Program-made: the position numbers and the translations under genes | Notes under the pieces: model-generated | What the model was told of the DNA's origin: nothing | The model's input: only the letters and a program-made list of their open reading frames with translations | Databases searched by the model: none | Part shown: in pieces, positions 10,577 to 20,501 of the stretch | Layout: each line of letters begins with the position of its first letter | Position numbering within the stretch: position 1 is the first letter of the stretch | Assembly: GCA_035485575.1 (NCBI GenBank) | Contig: DATHNW010000019.1 | Coordinates: 106,619-170,618, forward strand | DNA length: 64,000 bases | From: DASRHD01 sp035485575 | GTDB lineage: Bacteria; Verrucomicrobiota; Verrucomicrobiia; Opitutales; Opitutaceae | Direction: 5' to 3'

Positions 10577-11184
10577 TCACGTCGCTCCAGGGCACACTGG
10601 CCGCGGCCTCGCCCCTGCGCGCCGTGATCGAGCTGAACGGCTTCGGCTACGAGGTGAACATCCCGGTGACGACCGCGGAAAAACTGCCCGCCAGCGGCGC
10701 GCAGGTGAAGCTGCATACCCTCGTCATTTATCGCGAAGACGCACAGACGCTCTACGGCTTCGCCACGCCGGAGGAACGCGATTTCTTTCGTCTGCTGATC
10801 GAGCATGTGACCGGGGTCGGACCCAAGGGCGCGCTCACCATCATGAGCAAGCTGTCGCTCTCGCTGCTCGAAAGCGCCATCCGCGCCGGTGACATCGCCA
10901 CCCTGGCGAAATGCCCCGGCATCGGCAAAAAAACCGCCGAGCGCCTGGTCGTTGAATTGAAAAGCAAGGTCGGTGGACCGGCCGCGGAAGCCGCGTCCGG
11001 CCTCGGCAATGCCACGGGAGAAGCGACTGCGCCGGTGGACAGCAAGCAGCACGACGCGGTGAGGGCGCTCGCCGCCCTCGGCTACAAGGCCGCGGACGCC
11101 GACCAGGCGGTGCGGCACGCGATGCTCGCACTCGGAGCCAAGGCCACGACGGAAGCACTGGTGAAAAAGGCGCTCAGCGGTTGA
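10573..11184 (+). CDS. ruvA: Holliday junction branch migration protein RuvA
   Basis: 203 residues. It is the tetrameric Holliday-junction-binding partner of RuvB. It starts MITSLQGTL with the OB-fold (GFGYEVNIP, LHTLVIYREDAQTLYGF), followed by two helix-hairpin-helix motifs (VTGVGPKGALTIM and CPGIGKKTAERLVVELK), an acidic/Ala linker, and domain III that contacts RuvB (DAVRALAALGYKAADADQAV). The start overlaps the dapB stop by 4 nt, so translation is probably coupled. Coupling DNA repair to dap genes looks like operon packing rather than function. Confidence 0.96.
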   Translation: MITSLQGTLAAASPLRAVIELNGFGYEVNIPVTTAEKLPASGAQVKLHTLVIYREDAQTLYGFATPEERDFFRLLIEHVTGVGPKGALTIMSKLSLSLLESAIRAGDIATLAKCPGIGKKTAERLVVELKSKVGGPAAEAASGLGNATGEATAPVDSKQHDAVRALAALGYKAADADQAVRHAMLALGAKATTEALVKKALSG

Positions 11185-11192
11185 ACCCGCGC

Positions 11193-11891
11193 CTAGGGCT
11201 GGAATTCAAACGCGGTCATCTCCGCCGCCGGTTGTTCCGCGCGGCGAACATGCTGGAAATGCAGATCAGGCGATGCGGATGCGGACTCGGCGGGAGGGCC
11301 AAACACCATCTGCGCATTGTCCGACGCCGGCATCGGCGAAAGTTCGATCCGGTTCATCCACTCAAAAGCGGCGCGCTGGGCACTGGTCATGGCCCGGCTA
11401 TTGCCGGCGGGGGACGCCCTGTTGGTGGCAAAGACGGTTTGGAATTTCGGTTGATGGGCATCAACACCCGTTGCAGCCGCACGGAATGACTCGGGCGACA
11501 CGTCCACCTGTGTCGGCTCGGTCACCGCCAATTTTCCGGCTGGTTGTGAAGGGCCGGTTGCAGCCGGCTGGTTGATCAGCACAAAAGCGACACAGGCAGC
11601 GGCGACCGCCAGTCCCGCAGCCCCGGCGATACGCGTGAGACGGTGCTGACGGGCCGGAAAAGCGGTGATTTTGCCGTCAGCCTGGCGGAGCGCCTGGGCC
11701 AGCGGTGCGGCGGGCGCGCGAAAATTCTCGAAGAGCATCGCACAGCCACGATGCATGCGGCAGTACTGCAGGTAGGTGCGATGGTGTGCGGGGCTCCGGG
11801 CAATCTCAGCCTCCAGTTCGGCCGCTTCCTTCGGCGAAATTTGCTGGTCAATGTAAAGATTGAGCAGCTCGATGAAACGCGACTCCTTCAT
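11193..11891 (-). CDS. Probable anti-sigma factor, single-pass membrane protein
   Basis: 232 residues. It starts MKESRFIELLNLYIDQQISPKEAAELEAEI, an anti-sigma N-terminal helical domain without the classical HxxxCxxC zinc motif, although Cys and His occur in YCRMHRGC. A membrane segment (IAGAAGLAVAAACVAFVLI) follows at about 96-115, then a Ser/Thr/Pro-rich outer part. The start overlaps the upstream sigma gene stop by 4 nt, the normal order for an ECF sigma and its regulator. Assigned from context and architecture. Confidence 0.75.
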   Translation of the reverse strand: MKESRFIELLNLYIDQQISPKEAAELEAEIARSPAHHRTYLQYCRMHRGCAMLFENFRAPAAPLAQALRQADGKITAFPARQHRLTRIAGAAGLAVAAACVAFVLINQPAATGPSQPAGKLAVTEPTQVDVSPESFRAAATGVDAHQPKFQTVFATNRASPAGNSRAMTSAQRAAFEWMNRIELSPMPASDNAQMVFGPPAESASASPDLHFQHVRRAEQPAAEMTAFEFQP

Positions 11892-12490
11892 GCGAAGTCC
11901 TCCCCCAGTTTGGAGCGCAGGCTTTCGCGCGCGCGCGCGATGCGGCTTTTGACCGTGCCGACGGAAATGCCGAGTATCTCGGCGATTTCCTCGTAGGACA
12001 GGTTCTTCACGTTGCGCAGAATTAAAATTTCCCGGTGTTTCGGGCTGAGCTTTTCCATGCCTTCGGCGATGCGGCTGACGAGCTCCTGCGTCACGGTCGC
12101 GTCCTCGGGCGTCTCCAGTTCAGCGGCAAAAACCTCGGAAAGCGGCGTGGCGTTGTCGGCCGAGACCGGCTGGTCGAAGGAGACGGTCTTGTCGCGTTTG
12201 CGGCGCCACCAATACCAGTAGCGGTTGCGTGCAAGATTGGTGGCGATCTGGTAAAGCCAGGTGGAAAAAGCCGATTCGCCGCGAAAATTGACCAAGCCAC
12301 GATGGGCCCGGATGAAGGCGTCCTGCGTAACCTCTTCGGCGTCCTGCTGGTTGCGCAACAGGTGGAGCACCATCGAATAGATGCGATCCCAGTATCGCGT
12401 CACCATTTCGTTGAAGGCCGCCTGGTCGCCGGCTTTGAACCGGTCAACCAGCATTCGGTCGAGTGCAACTTCTTGGGCCTTCATTGACAT
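11888..12490 (-). CDS. ECF (RpoE-like) RNA polymerase sigma factor
   Basis: About 200 residues from the ATG at 12488-12490; a second ATG is two codons later, and an open frame upstream has no homology. Region 2 shows RYWDRIYSMVLHLLRNQQDAEEVTQDAF and FSTWLYQIATNLARNRY. Region 4 shows LSPKHREILILRNVKNLSYEEIAEIL and GTVKSRIARARE. It directs transcription of an envelope or stress regulon, released by the downstream anti-sigma factor. A GGAAC/TCAGA pair just upstream (12505-12532) could be an autoregulated promoter. Confidence 0.93.
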   Translation of the reverse strand: MSMKAQEVALDRMLVDRFKAGDQAAFNEMVTRYWDRIYSMVLHLLRNQQDAEEVTQDAFIRAHRGLVNFRGESAFSTWLYQIATNLARNRYWYWWRRKRDKTVSFDQPVSADNATPLSEVFAAELETPEDATVTQELVSRIAEGMEKLSPKHREILILRNVKNLSYEEIAEILGISVGTVKSRIARARESLRSKLGEDFA

Positions 12491-12504
12491 ACCGTCAAGA
12501 TGGC

Positions 12505-12532
12505 TCTGATGCGTATAATCACGAATTGTTCC
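12505..12532 (-). promoter_or_regulatory. Candidate ECF-type promoter of the sigma gene
   Basis: Reading the minus strand, GGAAC (12528-12532) and TCAGA (12505-12509) are 18 nt apart, near the GGAAC -35 and TCNNA -10 pattern of many ECF promoters. It would place the transcript start only about 10 nt upstream of the proposed start codon. Pattern match by eye only. Confidence 0.25.
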
Positions 12533-12661
12533 CACGGTTTTATTTTGAAAGTTAAATACTGGCAGGAAATGGGCTTGTGACAAGGCTTGACGCCACTGGC
12601 TGGATCAAGGTTTTACAGAAAATGCCGGTTTTCGCAAGAGTTGCGCAAATCGAGAAAATCC

Positions 12662-12691
12662 TTGCCAGTGCGGAGGAGTGAAATCTATTTC
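12662..12691 (+). promoter_or_regulatory. Candidate sigma-70 promoter of tRNA-Lys
   Basis: TTGCCA (12662-12667), an 18-nt spacer and TATTTC (12686-12691) lie about 20 nt before the tRNA 5' end, an appropriate distance for a stable-RNA promoter. The -10 element is weak. Confidence 0.35.
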
Positions 12692-12710
12692 CGCTACCTT
12701 CTGGGATTGG

Positions 12711-12785
12711 GGGTTCGTAGCTCAATGGTAGAGCAGCATCCTTTTAAGTTGTTGGTTCTGGGTTCGAATCCCAGCGAACCCACCA
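12711..12785 (+). tRNA. tRNA-Lys (UUU anticodon), CCA encoded
   Basis: A cloverleaf can be folded by hand: acceptor GGGTTCG with CGAACCC, D stem GCTC/GAGC, anticodon loop CTTTTAA giving anticodon TTT, T stem CTGGG/CCCAG with loop TTCGAAT, discriminator A and encoded CCA (12783-12785). The anticodon stem GCATC/GTTGT contains one T-T mismatch (position 30-40) and one G-T pair, which is unusual. The flanking genes are divergent or unrelated, so it is a single-tRNA unit. Confidence 0.93.
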
Positions 12786-12849
12786 GCCCGAATTTGACCA
12801 TGAGGCGTGAAAAGCGCGCGCGGCCCCGGTGGTCGGACTCGCCAAGGGG

Positions 12850-13326
12850 TTATTCGCCCTCGCCATCGTCCCCGTAATTAAGCGTGGCATAAACCACGCC
12901 GATCAAATTTTGCGGCGTGACCAGTTCGAAATCCGCCTCTTCGTTGTTGAGCCCCTCCACGCGCCAGCCGCGGTACGTTTTTTCGATCAGCTTGTGGACG
13001 ACCTCGACGCCTCGCAGATTGCGATAGGCGACCGTCATGCCGACCTGCAGCGTGTCATAGGGCACCGTGCTGATCACCAGCATGGTGTTGTCACCGTAAA
13101 CGGGCAGCATCGAACTGCCGGCACCAGCCGCCGGGCTCCGCCCCGCGCCGCGATTGGAAAGCATTTCAGCATCATGCCAGGCCTGTATTTTCGTCACATT
13201 GGCCGTGGGCGGCGTCTTCGGCGCGGGATCAGTGCTGGCGCAACCCGCCAGCAAAAAGAGGGATGCCAGCGCCACAAGCAGCCGGAACCAGGCCTGTCGA
13301 GGGGATTTTGCACGAAATTTTTCCAT
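12850..13326 (-). CDS. Lipoprotein with a signal-peptidase-like (S24/S26 fold) domain
   Basis: 158 residues from the ATG at 13324-13326; an in-frame ATG 15 codons upstream would bury the signal peptide. The N-terminus has basic residues, a hydrophobic core and lipobox LLAGC, so it should be lipid-anchored. The mature part contains AGSSMLP (GxSMxP-type Ser box), VAYRN, VVHKLIEKTYRGWRVEGLNNEEAD and LIGVVYATL, the order of strands in S24/S26 proteases. The His in VVHK and Asp in NNEEAD recall the Ser-His-Asp arrangement of SipW/Sec11-type enzymes, but activity is unproven. It is divergent from the response regulator at 13387. Confidence 0.7.
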   Translation of the reverse strand: MEKFRAKSPRQAWFRLLVALASLFLLAGCASTDPAPKTPPTANVTKIQAWHDAEMLSNRGAGRSPAAGAGSSMLPVYGDNTMLVISTVPYDTLQVGMTVAYRNLRGVEVVHKLIEKTYRGWRVEGLNNEEADFELVTPQNLIGVVYATLNYGDDGEGE

Positions 13327-13386
13327 CGAAAATTTTATATTTATAACTTTATCTATTTCAGATAGTGCCATAAGTAATTAACGCAG

Positions 13387-14037
13387 ATGAAGCGACTTGT
13401 CATCATCGAAGACCAGACAGCCATTCGTGAAATGCTCGTGGAAATCCTCCGCATGGACCCCAACTACAAGCTGGTGGGGGAAAGCGGGGATGGCCAGAGC
13501 GCTTATAATCTGTGCATGGAGGTGAAGCCCGACCTGCTCGTGCTTGACGCCAAGCTCCCGGGCCTCAACGGCGTGGATCTTCTCCGCCGCCTCAATAAAC
13601 AGCTTAAAAACGTCCGCGTACTTGTCTTCTCGGGTCACGAGAACCCCGTGCTCGTGCGCGAGATGCTTGAGGCGGGTGCCCACGGCTTCGTGGAAAAAAC
13701 CGCCGGCCTTGTCGAATTTAAGAAAGGCCTCGAGACCGTGGCCAATGGTGGCACTTATTTCGGGCCGGCCGTCGCGGCGCTCCTGCGCAATGTCGTGGCC
13801 AATCCCAGCGCCAGTGCCACTGCCGATTTCCTCACCGACCGCGAACGCGAGATTCTTCAGCTCGTGGCCGAGAGCCATAGCACCAAGGAGATCGCCTCCA
13901 AGCTTGGCATCAGCGTGAAGACGGTGGACAACCATCGCACCAATCTGATGCGCAAGCTGAACCTCCACGACGTCGCCAGCCTCACGCGCTACGCCCTCGA
14001 GGTCGGCATCATCGAGCCGAAAAAAGCGCTGCTTTAA
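13387..14037 (+). CDS. NarL/FixJ-family response regulator (REC-LuxR HTH)
   Basis: 216 residues. The receiver domain has the acidic pair ED at 8-9, phospho-acceptor Asp54 in LLVLDAKLPG, and Lys in VEKTAG. The C-terminal LuxR-type HTH has LTDREREILQLVAESHSTKEIASKLGIS and VDNHRTNLMRKL. It is a DNA-binding regulator driven by a histidine kinase; no kinase is adjacent, so the partner is unknown. The 60-nt AT-rich gap to the divergent lipoprotein probably carries both promoters. Convergent with the next gene, 10 nt apart. Confidence 0.93.
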   Translation: MKRLVIIEDQTAIREMLVEILRMDPNYKLVGESGDGQSAYNLCMEVKPDLLVLDAKLPGLNGVDLLRRLNKQLKNVRVLVFSGHENPVLVREMLEAGAHGFVEKTAGLVEFKKGLETVANGGTYFGPAVAALLRNVVANPSASATADFLTDREREILQLVAESHSTKEIASKLGISVKTVDNHRTNLMRKLNLHDVASLTRYALEVGIIEPKKALL

Positions 14038-14047
14038 GCAGTCCGGT

Positions 14048-14902
14048 TCATTTGGCGAAGGCCGCCGCCGCTTCGCTATACCGATCGGCCAGTAGTTCGG
14101 CGAGCCGTTCATCCGCGCCGACCAGATCCGTCATCGCCACCCGCAGGCCCGGCCGCGCGCGCATCGCCGCCGCGCAAATTTCCGCGATGTCCCCGCCCGG
14201 CCCGGCATGACGCCCGGGCGACAGAAATTGCAACGCCACCACCACCTCACCCTGCCCGAAATTTTCGCTGCGCAGCAAATCAGCCAGCAACGGTTCAGTA
14301 AAAGCGAACTCCGCTTCCGGTCGGCGTTCCATCGAGGCCACCGCCACTCCCGCAGTCTCGCCACCCAGCAGGCGCCGCAGCTGTCCGCCCAGAAAATCAC
14401 GCACCGCGGCCACGCCACGCTGCGGACTGCCATGGTCCACCAGCACGACTTTGGGCCGGCTCCATTTGGCGTCCGCCGCCGCCCGCCGCACGCCATCCGC
14501 CAGAATCGTCGCCAGGCGCCAATCGTCCAGCGCGTCCGCGTCCACCAGCCACCCCGCCACGTGCACGCGCAATGGCGGGAATTTTTTCTCCAGCACCCGC
14601 AACCGCTCCGGCACGTACTCCGTCACCGCCGCGCTCGGACCGAAAAAAAGCGGCAGCAGCACAAAATCATTTTCCCCGCGCTCCAACGCAGCCTCCAGCG
14701 CCGGTTCAAGCAATTCGGCCCGCTCACCGCCCAGTTCGCCGGCCCCGACCGCGCTGGAATGCAACAACGACACTGCACGCACCTCCGCGCCGCCCAGCCG
14801 CGCCCGCAGCCGGTCTCGGATGCTCCGCAGGCTCAGCGTCGAAGCGGCGCGGAGGGAACCGTTGTCGAACAAAAAGCAGGTAGGTGGCTGACCCATCTTC
14901 AT
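14048..14902 (-). CDS. CbiX/sirohydrochlorin-chelatase-like protein
   Basis: 284 residues from ATG 14900-14902 (another ATG two codons later). Two related halves are visible: an N-terminal one (CFLFDNGSLRAAS ... DFVLLPLFFGPSAAVTEYVPERL) and a C-terminal one (VVLVDHGSPQRGVAAVRDFL ... EVVVALQFLSPGRHAGPGGDI). These resemble the DHGS and LxPGRHxxxD strands of the CbiX/CbiK chelatase family that inserts metal into sirohydrochlorin. The first half has lost the HGS metal His (DNGS), so only one half is likely to bind metal. No tetrapyrrole or cobalamin genes are nearby, so substrate is open. Confidence 0.7.
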   Translation of the reverse strand: MKMGQPPTCFLFDNGSLRAASTLSLRSIRDRLRARLGGAEVRAVSLLHSSAVGAGELGGERAELLEPALEAALERGENDFVLLPLFFGPSAAVTEYVPERLRVLEKKFPPLRVHVAGWLVDADALDDWRLATILADGVRRAAADAKWSRPKVVLVDHGSPQRGVAAVRDFLGGQLRRLLGGETAGVAVASMERRPEAEFAFTEPLLADLLRSENFGQGEVVVALQFLSPGRHAGPGGDIAEICAAAMRARPGLRVAMTDLVGADERLAELLADRYSEAAAAFAK

Positions 14903-14976
14903 GAGTGAAAGATTGCCGAATAAATTCTTGCCGTGCCAATATGATTGCTCAACAATCGCGTAACTTTCCGTCTCAC

Positions 14977-15540
14977 ATGAAGCTTCCCTCATCGAAACTG
15001 TCCCTCATCCTTTTCAGCACCGCAGTGCTGTTCGCGGGCTGCGCCACCAAATCCAAGCGTCCCACGCCTGACCAGACGGTCCTGGGCCCTGGCGGTGCGA
15101 CTTCGGGTTCACTCAACCCGGAAGGCGTTGGCACCACCGACAACACCGCGGCCGGCCTGCAGCAGCGCCTGCCCGATGGCGTGATCGACGATGGCAAGCT
15201 CATCCACGGCCTGCTCCAGTCCGTTTACTTCGACCTCGACCAGTCCGCCATCAAAAAGGACGAACGCCAGAAGCTTGTCGATGCGGTCAAATATCTTACC
15301 GACAACCCGACGAAGAAACTCCTGCTCGAAGGTCATTGCGACTGGCGCGGCACCGACGAGTACAACATGTCGCTGGGTGATCGACGCGCGCAAAGCGTGA
15401 AAAGCTACCTCGTCAAGGCCGGCGTGTCCGCCGACCGGCTCGAGACCCTTTCCAAGGGCAGCCTGGAAGCAGCCAAAAATGGCAGCGAAGACCAGATGTC
15501 CAAGGACCGCCGCGTTGATCTCGACGTGAAGAAAGAATAA
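14977..15540 (+). CDS. Peptidoglycan-associated OmpA-family lipoprotein (Pal-like)
   Basis: 187 residues from the ATG at 14977. The signal peptide has lipobox LFAGC. The C-terminal OmpA-like domain shows VYFDLDQSAIKKDERQ, LLEGHCDWRGTDEYNMSLGDRRAQSVKSYL and KDRRVDLDV, which bind meso-diaminopimelate in peptidoglycan. It links the outer membrane to the cell wall, as Pal does in the Tol-Pal system, though no tol genes are adjacent. A strong intrinsic terminator follows 24 nt after the stop. Confidence 0.9.
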   Translation: MKLPSSKLSLILFSTAVLFAGCATKSKRPTPDQTVLGPGGATSGSLNPEGVGTTDNTAAGLQQRLPDGVIDDGKLIHGLLQSVYFDLDQSAIKKDERQKLVDAVKYLTDNPTKKLLLEGHCDWRGTDEYNMSLGDRRAQSVKSYLVKAGVSADRLETLSKGSLEAAKNGSEDQMSKDRRVDLDVKKE

Positions 15541-15560
15541 CCCTCCGCAGATTTTTACGA

Positions 15561-15591
15561 AAAAGCCCCGGATGCGTCCGGGGCTTTTTAT
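15561..15591 (+). terminator. Intrinsic terminator of the Pal-like gene
   Basis: Perfect stem GCCCCGGA (15565-15572) / TCCGGGGC (15577-15584) with TGCG loop, A-tract before and T-tract after; it could work in both directions. Confidence 0.9.
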
Positions 15592-15620
15592 TGCGCAAAA
15601 TTTCGAAGCGGAGCCAAAGA

Positions 15621-16994
15621 TCAGCCGGCGGCCAGCGCGGCCAGCACTTTCTGCGACACCGCCATGCCCTTCTGCATGACGCTCAGTTTGAAGCTTTCAT
15701 CCGGCGCGTGCAGATTATCCTCGGGCAGGAACAGGCCCAGCATGACCGAGTCGAGCCCGAGCACGCGCTTGATGTCGGCGATGATCGGGACGCTCCCGCC
15801 CTCGCGCAGATAAAGCGGCGGCTTCCCAAAGACCGCGGCCACGGCCGCATCCGTCGCCTGGAAGGCCCGGGCCAGCACCGCCGGCTGGTCCCGCGGCGTA
15901 TTCGAACGGCCCGGCGGCACGACGACGTAGGGCACACCTTGATGCTGGTCGATGAGACGGAACGTCACGTCCCTCGGCATGCGCTCGGAGATGGTTTTGT
16001 AAAGGAGGTCGCGGATTTTCTCCGGCTGCTGGTTCGCCACAAGCCGGCAGCTGATCTTGGCGAAGGCCTTGCTCGGGATGACCGTCTTGGTGCCCTCCCC
16101 CTGGTAACCGCCGCCGATGCCGTTGAACTCGAGCGTGGGCAGGAAGCGGATCGCCTCAAACGGCGTGAAGCCCGGTGGCGTGTGGAACGCCGGGATGCCG
16201 AGAAACTCGCGGTATTTTTCCGCGTCGCCGCCCAGCTTGGCCAGTTCCCCGCGCTCCCATGGCTCGACCCCGGCCACATCGTCGTAAAACCCCGGCACGT
16301 TCACGCGTCCGTCGGGCGTGTGCAGCGAGGCGCACACCTCGGCTAGCGCTTGTATTGGATTTCTCAATACACCACCGTGCAGCCCCGAGTGCAGGTCGCC
16401 CTTCGCGCCGGTGACCTCGAGGTCGCAGAGCACCAGCCCGCGCAGGCCGCAGGTGATGACCACCTGCTCCTCGCTCGGGATGACGGTGTCCGACAAAAAG
16501 ACCAGGTCGGCCTTCCGCAGCTCGTCCTTGAACGTCTCCAGGAACGGCGGAAAACTCGGACTGCCCATCTCCTCCTCGCCTTCGATGAGAAACGTGATGC
16601 GCAGGGGCAGCCGGGGATTTTTTTCCAGCAATTGTGCGACCGCCGCGAGATGCGTCATCAGCGGCCCCTTGTTGTCCGCCGCGCCGCGCCCGTAAAGCCG
16701 GCCGCCGCGCTCCACCGGGTCAAACGGCGGCGTCGTCCACAGATTCAGCGGATCGGCCGGCTGCACGTCGTAGTGGCCGTAGATGATGACCTGCGGCCAG
16801 CGCTCGTCGCCCCCGCGCCGGGCGAGGATGATGGGATGCAGCTTCGTCGGCACGATCTCCACCGCAAAACCCATCTCGCGCAGCAGGCCGGCCACAAACT
16901 CGCGCGCGCCCCGCATGCCCTCCTTGAATTTCGGGTCCGCCGAGACACTCGGGTGGCGGATGAACTCCTTTAATTTTTCAACCGGATCGAACAT
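15621..16994 (-). CDS. M20-family dipeptidase/deacylase
   Basis: 457 residues from the ATG at 16992-16994 (an in-frame start six codons upstream is possible). It is a cytosolic two-zinc hydrolase of the M20 family. Motifs: YGHYDVQPADP (metal His/Asp), GRGAADNKGPL, IEGEEEMGSP with catalytic Glu pair, and a lid domain (TKTVIPSKAFAKISCRLV). The C-terminal part has REGGSVPII and the metal His in EDNLHAPDE. Closest in pattern to the dipeptidases acting on short or Cys-Gly type peptides. It follows purH by 48 nt on the same strand; no pathway link is evident. Confidence 0.9.
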   Translation of the reverse strand: MFDPVEKLKEFIRHPSVSADPKFKEGMRGAREFVAGLLREMGFAVEIVPTKLHPIILARRGGDERWPQVIIYGHYDVQPADPLNLWTTPPFDPVERGGRLYGRGAADNKGPLMTHLAAVAQLLEKNPRLPLRITFLIEGEEEMGSPSFPPFLETFKDELRKADLVFLSDTVIPSEEQVVITCGLRGLVLCDLEVTGAKGDLHSGLHGGVLRNPIQALAEVCASLHTPDGRVNVPGFYDDVAGVEPWERGELAKLGGDAEKYREFLGIPAFHTPPGFTPFEAIRFLPTLEFNGIGGGYQGEGTKTVIPSKAFAKISCRLVANQQPEKIRDLLYKTISERMPRDVTFRLIDQHQGVPYVVVPPGRSNTPRDQPAVLARAFQATDAAVAAVFGKPPLYLREGGSVPIIADIKRVLGLDSVMLGLFLPEDNLHAPDESFKLSVMQKGMAVSQKVLAALAAG

Positions 16995-17042
16995 CCCGCC
17001 ACCGTGCCGCAAATCCGCGCCGCGCGCTAGCCGGAAAATCCT

Positions 17043-18590
<1,548 letters not shown>

Positions 18591-18661
18591 AAAACCGAGT
18601 TTTTGCGCCGTGCAGCAACCGCCCGCAAGTCGAAAGACGTGGTTGGCTGCGAGAAGGTTGC

Positions 18662-19081
18662 GTGCCGCCAGAAATTGCGTTCATTTTCTCAACTGTGTCC
18701 TGCGACTCCAACGAACTGCCCGGCCTGACCGCCCACCTCGACAAACTGGTTTACCACCATGGTGGCCCCAGCCTGTCCCCGGACAAGCCGCATGCGTTTG
18801 TTTACTTCATCACCATCAAAAACGAGACCGAGCATACCGTGCGCCTCCTCGGCCGGAAATGGGTCATCCTGCACGCCGACGGCCGACGGCTCGTCGTCGA
18901 GGGCGACAAAATCGTCGGCGAGACACCGCGGCTCGCGCCCGGCGAGCAGTTTTCGTACAACAGCTACCACGTCACCAGCTGCGACGCCGAGGCCTGCGGC
19001 TGTTTCCATGGCGTGGATGAACAGGGTCAAAAAATCCACGTGGTGCTGCCGCCGTTCGCCATGAAAGTGCCCTCCGCATGA
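18662..19081 (+). CDS. apaG: ApaG-domain protein
   Basis: 139 residues. The GTG start at 18662 has a GAGAAGG Shine-Dalgarno 5 nt upstream. It is a DUF525/ApaG beta-sandwich protein: FVYFITIKNETEHTVRLLGRKWVI, GDKIVGETPRLAPGEQFSYNSYHV and the Cys-containing turn CDAEACGCFHG. The family is linked to cobalt/magnesium phenotypes in enterobacteria, but its biochemical role is unsettled. The Cys-rich C-terminal turn is not seen in E. coli ApaG and could bind a metal; that is inference. Confidence 0.88.
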   Translation: MPPEIAFIFSTVSCDSNELPGLTAHLDKLVYHHGGPSLSPDKPHAFVYFITIKNETEHTVRLLGRKWVILHADGRRLVVEGDKIVGETPRLAPGEQFSYNSYHVTSCDAEACGCFHGVDEQGQKIHVVLPPFAMKVPSA

Positions 19082-19142
19082 CACCCGGCAAATCTTGCTC
19101 TTGCTCTTACCCAGCCTGTGCCTCTCCCTCGTCGCTTCCTAA

Positions 19143-20501
19143 ATGAAGCTCATTGACCTGAATCGCGACGGCGGCATCGGTGCAAATTCACTCCTGCTGC
19201 AGCTCGGCGACGTGCGTATCCTCCTCGACTGCGGCCTGAATCCCAAGCTCACCGGCCGCCGTGCCACGCCCGATCTCTCCCCGCTGCGCGGCGCACCACC
19301 CGACCTGATCATCATCACTCACTGCCATCTCGACCACATTGGCAGCCTGCCCGTGGCCATGCGCGAGTATCCCAATGCGCCTGTCGTGATGACGCAGCCC
19401 AGCAGTATGCTCATTGAGCGCATGCTCCACAACTCCGCCAACGTCATGGTGCGCCAGAAGGAGGAGGAAAACATCCCCGACTATCCCCTTTTCACCCACG
19501 AGGAAATCGAGCGGTGCGCGAAACGTTTCACCGGCCTGCCCTTCGGCCATGCAAAAAAATTCCGCGGCGCGCACGACGAGATCGAGCTCATTTTCCATCC
19601 CGCCGGCCACGTCGCCGGCGCCGCCGGCGTCGAACTGCGCCACAAGCACCGGCAGATCTTCATCACCGGTGACGTGCTTTTCGAGGACCAGCGCACCCTC
19701 CCCGGCGCCAAGTTTCCGGCCGGGCATTTCGACACCCTGATCATGGAGACCACGCGCGGCCACACCGAACGCCCCGCCGGCAAGAGCCGCGGCTCCGAGG
19801 TCGCCCGTCTCATCGCCAGCATCAACGACACCATCCAGCGCGGCGGCTCGTTTCTCATTCCCGCCTTCGCCCTCGGCCGCCTGCAGGAAATTCTCGCCGT
19901 CGTGCACGACGCGCGCAAATTCGGCCGCCTCGTCGACTGCCCCATCTTCGCCTCCGGCCTCGGCCTCGACCTCGCGGATTACTTCGACGAGATCACGCGC
20001 AAGACCCGCCAGCTCAATTTCAGCCGCAGCATCATCAAGGAGCTCAAGCTCCGCCCCCTTCCGCGCAAGCTCAACGCGGGCGAGGATCCGCAGCAAAACG
20101 CCCTTTATATCGTGAGCAGCGGCATGCTCGTCGAACGCACGCCCAGTTATACGCTCGCCTCCGGCCTCGCCGGCCACGCGCGCAACACCATCGGCTTCGT
20201 CGGCTACTGCGATCCCGACACTCCCGGCGGCGCGCTCCTCGCCGCCAAGCCCGGCGAAAACTTTCTTTTCGAAGCCGCGCACGTGAAGGCCAAGCTCAAG
20301 GCCCGCGTGGAAAAATTCGAGCTCAGCGGCCATGCCGACCGCGACGAGTTGCTGCAGTTTGCGCTGCAGACCGGCGCGCGCGCCATCGTGCTCACCCACG
20401 GCGACCCGCCCGCGCGGGCCTGGTTCGCCCAGCAGTTCGCCGAAAAAATGCCTCAAAGCAAGGTGCTCGATCCCGTGCCTGGGCAGAGTTACCTAGTATG
20501 A
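19143..20501 (+). CDS. Metallo-beta-lactamase / beta-CASP fold RNA-processing-type hydrolase
   Basis: 452 residues. The HxHxDH motif is HCHLDH at 60-65, with further metal ligands in HPAGHVAGA and ITGDVLFE. The beta-CASP region includes GSFLIPAFALGRLQEIL and YIVSSGMLVERTPSY. Near the C-terminus, ELSGHADRDELLQF and VLTHGDP complete the CPSF73-like core, so it is probably an RNA nuclease. In-frame ATG at 19143 starts directly at MKLIDLNRDGGIGANS. It lies 61 nt after apaG. Confidence 0.9.
   Translation: MKLIDLNRDGGIGANSLLLQLGDVRILLDCGLNPKLTGRRATPDLSPLRGAPPDLIIITHCHLDHIGSLPVAMREYPNAPVVMTQPSSMLIERMLHNSANVMVRQKEEENIPDYPLFTHEEIERCAKRFTGLPFGHAKKFRGAHDEIELIFHPAGHVAGAAGVELRHKHRQIFITGDVLFEDQRTLPGAKFPAGHFDTLIMETTRGHTERPAGKSRGSEVARLIASINDTIQRGGSFLIPAFALGRLQEILAVVHDARKFGRLVDCPIFASGLGLDLADYFDEITRKTRQLNFSRSIIKELKLRPLPRKLNAGEDPQQNALYIVSSGMLVERTPSYTLASGLAGHARNTIGFVGYCDPDTPGGALLAAKPGENFLFEAAHVKAKLKARVEKFELSGHADRDELLQFALQTGARAIVLTHGDPPARAWFAQQFAEKMPQSKVLDPVPGQSYLV

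Noticed and set aside
12587..12877. Open frame running across the tRNA-Lys gene
   Set aside because: It overlaps a well-formed tRNA and has no protein-like features.
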